64,000 nt of DNA. Origin: Microbulbifer sp. A4B17. Lineage in GTDB: Bacteria > Pseudomonadota > Gammaproteobacteria > Pseudomonadales > Cellvibrionaceae. The notes beneath the pieces are model-generated. The model was not told the origin of the DNA, ran no database searches, and saw only the letters and a list, made by a program, of their open reading frames with translations. Below, piece after piece: positions 19,493-29,375 of the stretch. Made by a program: the position numbers and the translations under genes. The stretch covers positions 2,056,501 through 2,120,500 of the forward strand of contig NZ_CP029064.1 of assembly GCF_003076275.1 (NCBI RefSeq). Direction: 5' to 3'. Within the stretch, counting starts at the first letter, position 1. Each line of letters begins with the position of its first letter.

Positions 19493-20047
19493 TGAGACTC
19501 CCCAAAATTGGTTTACATGAAACTTCATTTTTATACTGGGGTAGCATTGTCATTACCCAGAGTGCTTCAGCTTCTACTACCTCTGGTGGCGCGTCAAGAC
19601 AAGAATTAACGGTTTGGCGGTGTAAAAGTCTTTCTACGGTGGAAACATTCACATGTAACTTGTTGGTTAACCAGATTTGTCATTGGGCTTTGTATTTTCT
19701 GCCAATACAGTCACGATTGCCGGTAATGAGCATAAGTTGAAGAGTTTGTACTTCCTGAATCGAAGGGGCTGGATTGTCGCAGCTGAAAGTTTAATCTGAT
19801 ATTTTTTATATGTTCTTAGGAGCTTTATATTTAACAGGTTTAGAAAATTTCTATGATGGTATATGGTCGTAAAGGTAAATTTATTTTTAGCTTTTATCTG
19901 TTGATGCTAGTACCAAAATCGTCATTCAAAATAGGGTATCTTATTTATCAAATTTTATTTTAGAAATAAGATACCTTTTTACTCAAATTTGAACAGATTG
20001 CGGATTAAAGATTCTCTATCTTCTATTAATCTTAACTCGAGCGGCAA
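19493..20047. other. Intergenic region, no gene seen
   Basis: About 550 bases upstream of the alkylsulfatase. A short frame here (19492-19740, plus strand) is antisense to the alkylsulfatase start and has no protein features. ATAAGATACC-like strings recur near 19935-19975 (GGTATCTTATTTATC and AAATAAGATACC) and could form a hairpin. Confidence 0.45.
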
Positions 20048-20446
20048 TTAAACGGCAGGTGATATGTTTGCGCTCTTCCTGGAGAGTGTTGCGCTTAAGA
20101 ATGCGCAAAATGCCAGAGCTACGATATGAGGCACGTGAAGTGTGTATTCACTGGTGTGGAAAAAATATAGAGTGGCTTCGCAGGTGATAATGGCAGTTGC
20201 TGCAGTTGCCCATGGATGCAGTTTTATCAGCCTAGATGCTAAAAAAACGAATGTGAAAACAATTAATCCATATCCTAGTAAATGGACAACAAAAACTTCC
20301 CAAAGGACAGCTCCTCCACCTGAAAGGAATGCTCTGAAAGTTTCGGGTATAGCAATGGCTGAAGAATATCCTGTAATTAATGGGCCTAAGTATCCGGCGA
20401 CTAAGCCTATTATTATTCCAGCTATTGTGTTTTTCATTGAATCCAT
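20048..20446 (-). CDS. Small four-helix membrane protein, hypothetical
   Basis: A 132-residue integral membrane protein. Hydrophobic helices lie at about residues 6-28, 46-72, 80-95 and 105-120. No conserved motif is recognised. Starts at 20446 or at a second ATG three codons later (MKNTIAG) are both possible; neither has a strong ribosome binding site. It is on the same strand as the alkylsulfatase and putA but separated from both by several hundred bases, so it is probably its own unit. Confidence 0.6.
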   Translation of the reverse strand: MDSMKNTIAGIIIGLVAGYLGPLITGYSSAIAIPETFRAFLSGGGAVLWEVFVVHLLGYGLIVFTFVFLASRLIKLHPWATAATAIITCEATLYFFHTSEYTLHVPHIVALAFCAFLSATLSRKSANISPAV

Positions 20447-20644
20447 TCTATTTTTATAGGGTTGGCCAACTATACCTTATGTGGGGCTGTTAAAGAAAAT
20501 ACATGGCTTGTTGCTGCAAAAGGCTGCGGTTGAAATTGAAGTAATTGCTTTGATTCATCCGATTAATTTACAGGGGCTGAAAAATTTACGGGGAAGGGAA
20601 GTTTGGAGTTGGTACTTTGTGGGTAGTTAGCGAAATGATTCTCC

Positions 20645-20670
20645 ACAAAAAAGCGGGCTAAAAGCCCGCT
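20645..20670 (-). terminator. Intrinsic terminator of putA
   Basis: On the minus strand AGCGGGCTTTTAGCCCGCT forms an 8-bp stem followed by TTTTTTG (20645-20651). It lies 22 bp after the putA stop codon. Confidence 0.9.
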
Positions 20671-20691
20671 CTCTCATTGTTTTATGGGAGC

Positions 20692-23600
20692 TTATTGCCC
20701 CAATGTAAACAGTGCAGTGTTACCGCCAGTGGCAACAGTGTTAATAGTTTTGGTTTTTTCGCTGGCGAAACGGAACAGGTAGTGCGGGCCACCGGCTTTG
20801 GGGCCGGTGCCGGATAGGCCGTGGCCGCCGAAGGGGTTAACACCTACTACTGCACCAACCATATCGCGGTTTACATAGCAGTTGCCGACGTTGATACGCT
20901 TAAATACCGCGTGGGCACGGCCTTCGATGCGGGAGTGCAGTCCGAAGGTAAGGCCGTAGCCTGTGGCATTAATGCGGCGGATTACGTCTTCCAGCTCGTC
21001 TGCCTTGAAGCGAACTACATGTAGGAAAGGTCCGAAAGTCTCGCGCTTGAGCACGGAGAAATCTTCAATCTCTACTACCTGCGGGCCGAAGAAGGTGCCT
21101 TTGCTGGGCTTCTTCGCTTCCTCAAATGCAAATAGCGGCTTGGCTTCTTTCGCCATGCGCTCGCGGTGGGATTCCAGCATGCCGAGGGCTTTTTCGTCGA
21201 TAACCGGACCGATATCGGTATCCAGTTTACCGGGATCGCCGAGGGTCAGTTCTTCACACGCGCCTTTCAGCATATTCAACAGGTTATCGGCGATGACATC
21301 CTGTACACACAGGATACGCAGAGCGGAACAGCGCTGACCGGCACTGAGGAAGGCAGATTGAATTACATCGTCTACTACCTGTTCGGGCAGGGCGGTGGAG
21401 TCTACGACCATGACATTCTGGCCGCCGGTTTCGGCGATCAGCGGTACAATCGGGCCTTCTTTCACTGCCAGCTGCTGGTTGATCAGGCGTGCGGTTTCAG
21501 TAGAGCCGGTGAAGGCTACACCGCCCAGGCGGGGATCTTCGATCAGCAGTTTGCCCACTGCGGCACCGGTACCTGTGATCAAGTGCAGTACTTTTGGCGG
21601 CACACCGGCATCGAGCATCAAGCGCACGGCGTGTGCAGCGATGATGGGGGTTTGCTCTGCGGGCTTGGCCAGTACGGCATTACCGGCGGCGAGTGCGGCA
21701 ACCACCTGGCCGGTAAAGATTGCCAGGGGGAAGTTCCAAGGGCTGATGCACACGAAGGTGCCACGGCCACTCAAATACAGCTGATTTTGTTCACCGGTAG
21801 GGCCGGGCAGTTCGGTGGGCTCACTGAAATGCTGGCGTGCGCCGTTGGCGTAGTAGCGGCAGAAGTCGATAGCTTCGCGCACTTCACTAATGCCGTCATT
21901 TAGGGTACGGCCCGCTTCAATACAAATAATTGCAGCCAGTTCATTGGCTTTGTCTTCGTAGAGATCGGCAATTCTGTCGAGGATATCCGCGCGGTGTTTT
22001 CCACCCTGGCGATCCCAGTCGATCTGCGCTTCAGTGGCAGAGGCATAGGCCTGCTCAATCAGGTGCTTATCAGTATTCGCGGTGTGGCCAATTTTTTCGC
22101 CGGTTGCCGGGTTGTAAACCGGTTCTTCCGCTTCGCCCATGGTGCCGTTGACGATAGGGCCACCGAGGAAATGCTTTTCGCGTTGCTGCTCAAGCTCTTT
22201 CAGCAGGGGATCAACGGAGAGTGGATCAGTCAGTTCGATGCCGTGTGAGTTTTTCCGCGGCAGGGCTTCTGCGCCCATATAAATATTCTCCGGGACAGGA
22301 ATTTGCGGGTGACGGTAGGGGTTGCAGGCTTCGCTTTGTTCCAGGGTGTCCTGGACCAGGGCTTCAACCGGCGTTGCCTCGTCCATAAAGCGGTTAACAA
22401 AGGAGCTATTAGCTCCGTTTTCCAGCAGGCGGCGAACCAGGTAGGGCAGTAAGTCACGATGTGCCCCTACGGGTGCGTAGACGCGTACGGGTACACGCTT
22501 GCCGTGTACCGCTTCAATTTGTGCGTACAGCAAGTGGCCCATGCCGTGCAGGCGCTGGAATTCAAAGTCGGTGCGGCCATTGGCCAGCTCAAGAATCAGC
22601 CCGACGGTGTAGGCGTTGTGGGTGGCAAATTGCGGATAGATTGCATCGCCAGCTTCCAACAGTTTTTTCGCACAGACCTGGTATGACAGATCGGTGTGGC
22701 ATTTACGCGTGTATACCGGGTAGTCCGGCAGGCCCATTTGCTGGGAGTGTTTGATTTCACTATCCCAGTAAGCACCTTTAACCAGACGCACCATCAGCTT
22801 GCGGCCGGTATCGCGGCCCAGGGCGATCAGCCAGTCGGCGACATGGGGAGCGCGCTTTTGATAGGCCTGGAGTACAAAACCCAGTCCTTGCCATTCTTTT
22901 ATTTCAGGATCGCGGGCGAGCGCCTCGAAGATATCCAGTGAGATATCCAGGCGGTCTGCCTCTTCTGCATCGATATTCAGGCCCATATCGTATTGGGCTG
23001 CGGCGACACAAAGACGCTTCACCTGGGGCAGCAATTCGTCCATTACGCGATCCCGCTGCAGCACACTGTAGCGGGGGTGCAGGGCGGAAAGCTTGATGGA
23101 AATACCGTTGGCCTCAACCACATCCCGCTGGGTGTTGTCTTTGCCGATCTCTTCGATAGCCATCATATAGGCATCGAAGTAGCGGTGGGCGTCGGCCATG
23201 GTGCGGGCGCCTTCGCCCAGCATATCGAAGGAGAAGCGGGTACCCGGAAGGTTTTCTTTGGGGCCGCGTTTCAATGCTTCCTTGATGGTGCGGCCGAGCA
23301 CGTACTGGCCACCCATAATTTTCATGGCCTGCATCATAGAGGTGCGAACCATGGGCTCGCCGATACGGCTAACCAGGCGTTTCATCCAGTGGGAGGGGCG
23401 CTCGGTGATATCCGGGTCCAGTTCTACTACGCTGCCGGTAAGCATCAGGCCCCAGGTTGAGGCGTTCACAAACAGGGAGTCGGACTGGCCACGATGGCTG
23501 GACCAGTTGCCGGAATGCACTTTCTCGGCGATTAGTTTGTCGGCAGTATCGGCATCTGGTACCCGGAGCAGGGACTCCGCCAGACACATCAATGCAACCC

Positions 23601-23838
23601 CTTCCTTATTGGAAAGGCCGAATTGCTGAAGGAAAGCGTCCAGCGTTCCGCGCTTGCTGCGCTGCTGTCGTGAATGATGAACCAGTGCGCGCGAGGTGTT
23701 CAGAATTTTCTTGCGCATCTCGTCGCTGGGGCGTGGCGCAGCCAGCAGCTCGCTCACGCAGAGGTTTTCGTCGGCGTGCAAATACTCGCGTGCCCGGTCC
23801 CGGGCATTCTGGAGGTCTCCGGCGAAGTTTGTCGACAT
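20692..23838 (-). CDS. putA: Bifunctional proline dehydrogenase / P5C dehydrogenase
   Basis: Oxidises proline to glutamate in two channelled steps. The N-terminal proline dehydrogenase barrel has the FAD-site and substrate motifs (RLVKGAYWDSEIKHSQ and the later YAPVGAHRDLLPYLVRRLLENG). The C-terminal aldehyde dehydrogenase domain has the catalytic Glu in IAETGGQNVMVV and Cys in SAGQRCSALR. About 1,048 residues from the ATG at 23838, which has GGGAG 6 bp upstream; the TTG at 23850 is rejected. There is no N-terminal ribbon-helix-helix, so unlike E. coli PutA it should not repress its own gene. The divergent Lrp-type regulator is the probable controller. Membrane-associated when reduced, by family knowledge. 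Confidence 0.96.
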   Translation of the reverse strand: MSTNFAGDLQNARDRAREYLHADENLCVSELLAAPRPSDEMRKKILNTSRALVHHSRQQRSKRGTLDAFLQQFGLSNKEGVALMCLAESLLRVPDADTADKLIAEKVHSGNWSSHRGQSDSLFVNASTWGLMLTGSVVELDPDITERPSHWMKRLVSRIGEPMVRTSMMQAMKIMGGQYVLGRTIKEALKRGPKENLPGTRFSFDMLGEGARTMADAHRYFDAYMMAIEEIGKDNTQRDVVEANGISIKLSALHPRYSVLQRDRVMDELLPQVKRLCVAAAQYDMGLNIDAEEADRLDISLDIFEALARDPEIKEWQGLGFVLQAYQKRAPHVADWLIALGRDTGRKLMVRLVKGAYWDSEIKHSQQMGLPDYPVYTRKCHTDLSYQVCAKKLLEAGDAIYPQFATHNAYTVGLILELANGRTDFEFQRLHGMGHLLYAQIEAVHGKRVPVRVYAPVGAHRDLLPYLVRRLLENGANSSFVNRFMDEATPVEALVQDTLEQSEACNPYRHPQIPVPENIYMGAEALPRKNSHGIELTDPLSVDPLLKELEQQREKHFLGGPIVNGTMGEAEEPVYNPATGEKIGHTANTDKHLIEQAYASATEAQIDWDRQGGKHRADILDRIADLYEDKANELAAIICIEAGRTLNDGISEVREAIDFCRYYANGARQHFSEPTELPGPTGEQNQLYLSGRGTFVCISPWNFPLAIFTGQVVAALAAGNAVLAKPAEQTPIIAAHAVRLMLDAGVPPKVLHLITGTGAAVGKLLIEDPRLGGVAFTGSTETARLINQQLAVKEGPIVPLIAETGGQNVMVVDSTALPEQVVDDVIQSAFLSAGQRCSALRILCVQDVIADNLLNMLKGACEELTLGDPGKLDTDIGPVIDEKALGMLESHRERMAKEAKPLFAFEEAKKPSKGTFFGPQVVEIEDFSVLKRETFGPFLHVVRFKADELEDVIRRINATGYGLTFGLHSRIEGRAHAVFKRINVGNCYVNRDMVGAVVGVNPFGGHGLSGTGPKAGGPHYLFRFASEKTKTINTVATGGNTALFTLGQ

Positions 23839-23979
23839 ATCGTCTCCCAAGCTCTATATCTAGGGTCAGAATAAAAAACCGGATTATGTGCGAAAATCGT
23901 TAGAATTAATCGCCATAATGTTGCGAGTTGTGGTTAAATATCACGCCTAATTGCGTGATTACCAGTAGGGTATTTTGTA

Positions 23980-24489
23980 ATGTCTCGACAGTTGGAAGAT
24001 CTTGATCGTATTGATCGCCAAATACTGCGAATTCTGCAACGTCACGGCCGCTTGCCGAATGTGGAATTGGCGCGCAGGGTTAACCTTAGTCCCACCCCTT
24101 GCCTGGAGCGAGTCAAGCGGCTCGAAAGGGAAGGATTTATTCGCGACTATGTAGCGCTACTCGACCCGCTCAAAGTTCATGCGGGCCTGGTGGTCTATAT
24201 CCAGGTGACCCTGAACAATACAGCAACTGAGGCATTGGAAGCCTTTAATGAGCATGTGGCTGGACTGGAGGAGGTCCAGGAGTGCCATATGGTTGCCGGC
24301 GGTTTTGATTACCTGGTGAAAATCCGTATTAAGGATATGCTGGGTTATCGCCGCTTCCTCGGTGAAAAGCTGGCATCTGTACCGGGAGTAAGGGAAACCC
24401 ACACCTACGTGGTGATGGAGGAAGTGAAGACTGATACCGCTGTAGCGGTACCGGACCCAGAACCCAGTGTGAAAGGTTCGCGGCGCTAA
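23980..24489 (+). CDS. Lrp/AsnC-family regulator, probable PutR
   Basis: A 169-residue DNA-binding regulator. The N-terminal winged helix-turn-helix (DRIDRQILRILQRHGRLPNVELARRVNLSPTPCLERVKRLE, about residues 8-50) and C-terminal RAM ligand domain (AGLVVYIQVTLN ... LEEVQECHMVAGGFDYLVKI) are both clear. It is divergent from putA with 141 bp between the two starts. In proteobacteria with RHH-less PutA, an Lrp-type PutR beside putA activates it in response to proline, so that role is inferred here. The last 20 residues are a polar tail. Confidence 0.9.
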   Translation: MSRQLEDLDRIDRQILRILQRHGRLPNVELARRVNLSPTPCLERVKRLEREGFIRDYVALLDPLKVHAGLVVYIQVTLNNTATEALEAFNEHVAGLEEVQECHMVAGGFDYLVKIRIKDMLGYRRFLGEKLASVPGVRETHTYVVMEEVKTDTAVAVPDPEPSVKGSRR

Positions 24490-24743
24490 TTGAGTGCAGT
24501 CAAATATCCTGTGCGGGGTTAGAGAACTGTAGCGATATTGCTGGTTGGCTTTTTTGGGAACCTGGGTAGGAATCTGAATTCTCACCTCAGGCCTCAATCA
24601 TAGGGATTGATTGCTGATTTCATGGTTGAATAGGTGGAATTGGCAACCATTGTCGGCGCGGTTTTTATTATGCTCGGCATAGCGATGCGGTACCAAGGTG
24701 GGTGCCGTGTGATTTGTCCGTAATAACTATAAGTAGGTACTGT

Positions 24744-25898
24744 ATGGATTTTTCACTGAGCGAAGAACAGCAGATGATTCAGGATGCGGCAAAGCAATTT
24801 GCTGACAGCGAACTGAAACCCATTGCTGCTGAACTCGACAAGACCGGTAATAGAGAGCTCTTGTTGGAAAAGCTCAAGCAATTGGCAGAGCTGGGCTTTA
24901 TGGGAATCAATATTGATCCCAATTATGGCGGCACTGGTGCTGGCACCGTGGCGTTTTCCCTGGCGATTGCCGAACTGGCGAGAGGCTGCGCATCCACTGC
25001 AACCACCACCTCGGTAACCAACATGGTGGCTGAGGTTATCCAGGCAGTAGGTTCGGAAGAGCAACGCCAAAAATACCTCCCTAAAATTTGTAGCGGTGAG
25101 TACCCGGCGGGTTCTTTCTGCCTCACCGAACCCGGTTCCGGTTCCGATGCGGCCTCTATGCGCACCCGTGCAGAGAAGCAGGGCGATGAGTACGTTCTCA
25201 ACGGCAGTAAGCTCTTTATCAGTAGTGCCGAATTTGCTGGTATTTTTGTTGTTTGGGCGGTGACAGATTCTTCTGCGCCAAAAGGAAAAGGCATTTCCTG
25301 CTTCCTGCTTGAAGCCGGCACGCCTGGCCTTGTGATTGGCAAGGCCGAAGAGAAAATGGGGCAGAAGGCCTCTGTTACGAATGAGGTTTCCTTCGACAAT
25401 TGCCGAATTCCCGCGTCCAATTTACTCGGTGAAGAAAACCGGGGGTTCCGTATCGCTGCAGGTGAGCTAGCTGGAGGTAGAATCGGTATTGGTTCCCTGG
25501 CGTTGGGTATTGGCTTTGAAGCTTTGGATTGTGCCCGGGCTTACCTGCATGAGCGGGAGCAGTTTGGTAAAAAACTGGCAGAATTCCAGGGGCTTCAATG
25601 GCAGCTGGCTGATAAATATACCGAACTGGAAGGTGCGCGATTGCTGTTGTTGCAAGCTGCCTGGCAGAAAGATGCCGGTATGCCTTTTGGTCCTGCCGCT
25701 TCAATGGGCAAACTGTTCGCTAGTGAGAAGGCTAACGAGGCATGTTATCTAGCTCTGCAAATGCATGGTGGCGTGGGCTATACCCGTGAATATCCACTTG
25801 AACGTATGAGTCGGGATGTGAGAATCACTACAATCTACGAAGGTACCAGTGAGATCCAGCGCCTGATTATTGCCAGGCATTTACTGGATGTCAGATAA
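24744..25898 (+). CDS. Acyl-CoA dehydrogenase, short-chain/butyryl type
   Basis: Flavoenzyme that introduces an alpha-beta double bond into acyl-CoA. 384 residues from the ATG at 24744 (MDFSLSEEQQMIQDAAKQF), the standard family start; an upstream start at 24702 adds unrelated residues. Characteristic motifs are FCLTEPGSGSDAASM near 130, LGEENRGFRI near 235, and MHGGVGYTREYPLERMSRDVR followed by TTIYEGTSEIQR near 360, which contains the catalytic Glu. It is a single gene followed by a strong terminator. A beta-oxidation or branched-chain amino acid role cannot be separated by sequence alone. Confidence 0.93.
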   Translation: MDFSLSEEQQMIQDAAKQFADSELKPIAAELDKTGNRELLLEKLKQLAELGFMGINIDPNYGGTGAGTVAFSLAIAELARGCASTATTTSVTNMVAEVIQAVGSEEQRQKYLPKICSGEYPAGSFCLTEPGSGSDAASMRTRAEKQGDEYVLNGSKLFISSAEFAGIFVVWAVTDSSAPKGKGISCFLLEAGTPGLVIGKAEEKMGQKASVTNEVSFDNCRIPASNLLGEENRGFRIAAGELAGGRIGIGSLALGIGFEALDCARAYLHEREQFGKKLAEFQGLQWQLADKYTELEGARLLLLQAAWQKDAGMPFGPAASMGKLFASEKANEACYLALQMHGGVGYTREYPLERMSRDVRITTIYEGTSEIQRLIIARHLLDVR

Positions 25899-25907
25899 TA
25901 TTTAGTG

Positions 25908-25942
25908 ACACATAAGCCGGCGCTCTTCGCCGGCTTATGTGT
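25908..25942 (+). terminator. Terminator after the acyl-CoA dehydrogenase
   Basis: Perfect 15-bp inverted repeat ACACATAAGCCGGCG / CGCCGGCTTATGTGT with a 5-base loop, starting 10 bp after the stop codon and followed by TCCTTTCC. Confidence 0.85.
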
Positions 25943-26074
25943 TCCTTTCCCAATAAATTTGTCGGCTATTCTCCTGATACCGGCATAAATACCCGCCCGC
26001 TCAATAGTTTCCTACCTATCCTCTACAGGGGGCTCTGCCGCATCACTTTGCGAACCATGGGAAGGAAGCAACTG

Positions 26075-28081
26075 ATGAACGTTAACAAGCTGCCGCTGTT
26101 TTCGCTGCTCCTAGTATTCCTTGCCTGTTTGCTAACGACCGTAAGTGTTATGGCGCAAGAACCCAATCCCGCTAGTGTCGTTACAATGAAGTCAAACCAG
26201 GCTGTGCTGAAAGAGCTCCCTTTTGCAAATCGGAAGGACTTTGAGGATGTAAAGCGGGGGTTTATTGCTCCTTTACCAAACAATGGTGTTATTAAAAACA
26301 GCAAAGGCGATACGGTATGGAACTTGGAGCAATTTCAATTTGCTCGCGATAAAGAGGCTCCTGACAGTGCCAACCCCAGCCTGTGGAGGCAACTGCAATT
26401 AATTTCGGAGGGTGGTCTTTACGAGGTGATACCGCGAATCTACCAGGTTCGCAGTGCGGACCTCTCCAATATAACTTTTATTGAGGGCGATACCGGGGTC
26501 ATCGTTATGGACCCGCTGATTTCTGCCGAGACGGCCGAAGCAGCGCTGGATCTCTATCGAGAGCATCGAGGAAACAAGCCTGTCCTTGCTGTGATTTATA
26601 CCCATAGCCATGTCGACCACTACGGAGGAGTTCGCGGTGTGATCGACGAAGAGGAGGTAAAATCCGGTAAGGTTAAGGTAATAGCTCCGCAGGATTTCCT
26701 GATCGAAGCTGTCAGTGAAAATGTCTTCGCGGGAAATCATATGGCGCGTCGCGCCAGTTTTATGTATGGGAATCTGATTCCTAAAGATCCCAAAGGTACC
26801 TTGGGGTCTGGTTTGGGCCTAGAAACCTCTACTGGCACTATCACGCTGATAGAGCCGACAGACTCCATAGTTGAGACTGGACAAACCATGGAAGTGGATG
26901 GTCTTACCTTTGAATTTCTGCTGGCGCCGGGCTCCGAAGCGCCGGCAGAAATGCACTTTTATATTCCTCAGCTCAAAGCCGTAACCGCCGCTGAAAATGC
27001 AACTCACACCCTGCATAATCTCTATACCTTGCGGGGAGCAAAAGTCCGAAATGCCCGCGACTGGTCCCGCTACCTCAATGAAACAGTACAGCGATGGGGA
27101 GGAAAAGCCGAAGTCCTGTTTGCGCCCCATCACTGGCCAACCTGGGGGCCAGAAAATGTGGTGAATCACTTGAAAAAACAGCGTGACCTCTACAAGTACC
27201 TCAACGATCAAACTCTTCGTTTAGCCAATCACGGATACAACATGGTTCAAACGGCAGAGCTGATGGAGCTGCCTCCCGAGCTCTCACAGTACTGGGCCAA
27301 TCGAGGCTATTACGGCAGTGTAAATCACGATACCCGCGCGGTTTGGAATTACTATTTAGGGTTTTTCGATGGTAATCCCGCTCGTCTATATCCAATGCCA
27401 CCGACGGCAGCGGGAATAAAGTATGTAGAGTATATGGGCGGGGCAGCGAATATTATCAAACAGGCTAAGAAAGACTATGAGGAAGGAGAGTATCGCTGGG
27501 TTGCGGAAGTGCTCGACAGACTGGTTTCCGCAGAGCCTAATAATCGTGCAGCAAGGGACCTGTTGGCAGATGCATTAGAGCAATTGGGTTACCAGCAGGA
27601 AAATGGTACCTGGCGAAACTTTTTTTTAAGCGGTGCCAGGGAATTGCGGGATGGCATCCAGCGATACCCGGTTCCTCTGACTGCGAGCCCGGACACTATT
27701 CGCAGTATGCCGGCTGGTTTGATTTTTGATTACCTGGGAATTCGGCTCAACGGCCCCAAGGCAACCGGTAAAAATCTCTCAATCAATATCAGTATGCCGG
27801 ATGTAAAAGAAAATTATGCACTTGTTCTTGAGAATGCGGTATTAAACTATGGCCCGCCTGTCGAGAATCCTGACAGCAGTGTTGTGATAAATCGTTCAGA
27901 TTTGAACGATATTATCCTGGGAAGTACGACTATTCAGGAAAAGATGGAGGACGGGAGGATAAAAATTGAGGGTGATACGGGGCAGCTAAAGACATTGCTC
28001 TCCCTTATGGACCGATTCGATTTCTGGTGGAATCTGGTTACTCCTGAGCCAATGGATAAAATGATGCCAAAGGACTTCTAA
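26075..28081 (+). CDS. Alkyl sulfatase, metallo-beta-lactamase fold (SdsA1-like), second copy
   Basis: A paralog of the gene at 17513-19492 with the same three-part architecture. Residues 1-27 are a signal peptide (LLLVFLACLLTTVSVMAQ), without the lipoprotein Cys context of the first copy, so it is probably periplasmic. THSHVDH at about 176-182 binds zinc; AENATHTLHN and APHHWPTWG supply further ligands. The C-terminal SCP-2-like domain ends with GDTGQLKTLLSLMDRFDFWWNLVTPEP. The ATG at 26075 has AAGGAAG just upstream; frames opening at 25937 or 26057 lack this. 668 residues. Two divergent copies suggest different substrates or compartments. Confidence 0.9.
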   Translation: MNVNKLPLFSLLLVFLACLLTTVSVMAQEPNPASVVTMKSNQAVLKELPFANRKDFEDVKRGFIAPLPNNGVIKNSKGDTVWNLEQFQFARDKEAPDSANPSLWRQLQLISEGGLYEVIPRIYQVRSADLSNITFIEGDTGVIVMDPLISAETAEAALDLYREHRGNKPVLAVIYTHSHVDHYGGVRGVIDEEEVKSGKVKVIAPQDFLIEAVSENVFAGNHMARRASFMYGNLIPKDPKGTLGSGLGLETSTGTITLIEPTDSIVETGQTMEVDGLTFEFLLAPGSEAPAEMHFYIPQLKAVTAAENATHTLHNLYTLRGAKVRNARDWSRYLNETVQRWGGKAEVLFAPHHWPTWGPENVVNHLKKQRDLYKYLNDQTLRLANHGYNMVQTAELMELPPELSQYWANRGYYGSVNHDTRAVWNYYLGFFDGNPARLYPMPPTAAGIKYVEYMGGAANIIKQAKKDYEEGEYRWVAEVLDRLVSAEPNNRAARDLLADALEQLGYQQENGTWRNFFLSGARELRDGIQRYPVPLTASPDTIRSMPAGLIFDYLGIRLNGPKATGKNLSINISMPDVKENYALVLENAVLNYGPPVENPDSSVVINRSDLNDIILGSTTIQEKMEDGRIKIEGDTGQLKTLLSLMDRFDFWWNLVTPEPMDKMMPKDF

Positions 28082-28139
28082 GCTCGGATTGGCTTAGAGG
28101 TAAGTAGATTGTAAAAGAGCATTGATTGGCAGGAGTAAG

Positions 28140-29375
28140 GTGGCGAGAATGGCAAAGAAGGGAAGCGTTCTATCTGAGATGCTGAAAGGAATAGGGACTT
28201 TGGAGGATAGTGCCGATTTCACTATTTCTTGGTTTCAGAAGCTGCATATTTATTTGGCAATAGTAGGCTTGGTTATCTATCGTCTCTTGATTGCTCCATG
28301 GAAAGTTCAAAAGAGAAAAAAGTTCTTTGCAGATCTGGATGCTTTAAAGAATCTGCCACTTAGGCTTCCAAAGCCTGATGAGATAAATGAGTACGGGGAG
28401 AGCAATTTCCTCAGTCAGGAGGAGCTGGATTTTTTCAAAAAATATGGTTATTTGCCACCATTTTCTGTTGTTTCAGAGAGTGAGGCTGCCAAGCTAAAAG
28501 GGCTTGCCCTTGATGAGTATGATAAAAGTTTCCATGGGATTAGTTTTCTGGGGGACAAGGTTCGTGATATCGGGATGAGACATGGGGATTGGCCGATAGA
28601 AGATGCTGGAACCTATCAAGCACTACGTCTCCCTTCATTTCGAGAGCTTCTAAGAAAGCCTAAAATATCGCACCGTTTAGCTAGCCTGCTTGGCAATGAA
28701 GTTATTTGTTGGCGAAGTCAATTTTTCCACAAGATGCCAGGAACCGGGCCCACTGTCTGGCATCAAAATGCAACTTTCCGTGAGGCTGGTAAATATGCCA
28801 AGCTTCAACCAACGTTAGATACGGATCCGGCGATAATTCAGCTGAATGCGTGGGTGGCTTTAACTGATGCTACTCGTGAGAATGGCTGCTTGCGTTTACT
28901 TCCTGGGTCATTTTCGGATGCTAGAATTAGTTACCTATATGAATATATGCAAAACAATGGGTACTTCTATTTGTCGCTGTTGCCGTTTTCTTTACCGTAT
29001 TACTATGCTATTGGGAAAATAGCTTTTTATGGCTCTCTGGTGGCAAAGAGCTCTTTAACATTTTATACAGCATTGAAAATACTTGGAGATAATTTTTTTG
29101 ATGAATTTGAAGTTTTAGATGTAGAGATGAAGGCTGGAGAGTGTCTAATTTTTTCGGCTCTTAATATGCATGCTTCATACCCTAACAGCACTCAGGATGA
29201 TTTCCGTTTTTCTTTCTTGGGCCGCTGTACATCGACTCACGTTAGGGTGGCTCCATCGGGAAAAGACCGTTTCCCAAGCGCTGAAGGATCGATTGAATAC
29301 GACTTGCCAGAAGTGAGTTCCTTTCAGGTATATGGGAAGGATTCATTTGGATACAATAAAATAATGAGAGATTAG
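28140..29375 (+). CDS. Phytanoyl-CoA dioxygenase (PhyH)-like protein, altered metal triad
   Basis: About 411 residues. A hydrophobic helix near residues 35-55 (IYLAIVGLVIYRLLIAPW) suggests membrane attachment. The body resembles the Fe(II)/2-oxoglutarate PhyH family: WHQNATFRE (proximal His plus the position normally Asp), NAWVALTDATRENGCLRLLPGSF, and the distal MHASYPN His with RFSFLGR Arg. The usual HxD motif is HxN here, so the carboxylate iron ligand is missing or supplied otherwise. A GTG at 28140 with AGGAG four bases upstream is chosen; an ATG at 28149 is the alternative. It follows the alkylsulfatase by 58 bp and could be co-transcribed. Confidence 0.75.
   Translation: MARMAKKGSVLSEMLKGIGTLEDSADFTISWFQKLHIYLAIVGLVIYRLLIAPWKVQKRKKFFADLDALKNLPLRLPKPDEINEYGESNFLSQEELDFFKKYGYLPPFSVVSESEAAKLKGLALDEYDKSFHGISFLGDKVRDIGMRHGDWPIEDAGTYQALRLPSFRELLRKPKISHRLASLLGNEVICWRSQFFHKMPGTGPTVWHQNATFREAGKYAKLQPTLDTDPAIIQLNAWVALTDATRENGCLRLLPGSFSDARISYLYEYMQNNGYFYLSLLPFSLPYYYAIGKIAFYGSLVAKSSLTFYTALKILGDNFFDEFEVLDVEMKAGECLIFSALNMHASYPNSTQDDFRFSFLGRCTSTHVRVAPSGKDRFPSAEGSIEYDLPEVSSFQVYGKDSFGYNKIMRD

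Noticed and set aside
24157..24597. Minus-strand frame over the Lrp regulator
   Set aside because: Antisense to the well-supported Lrp gene; low-complexity translation.
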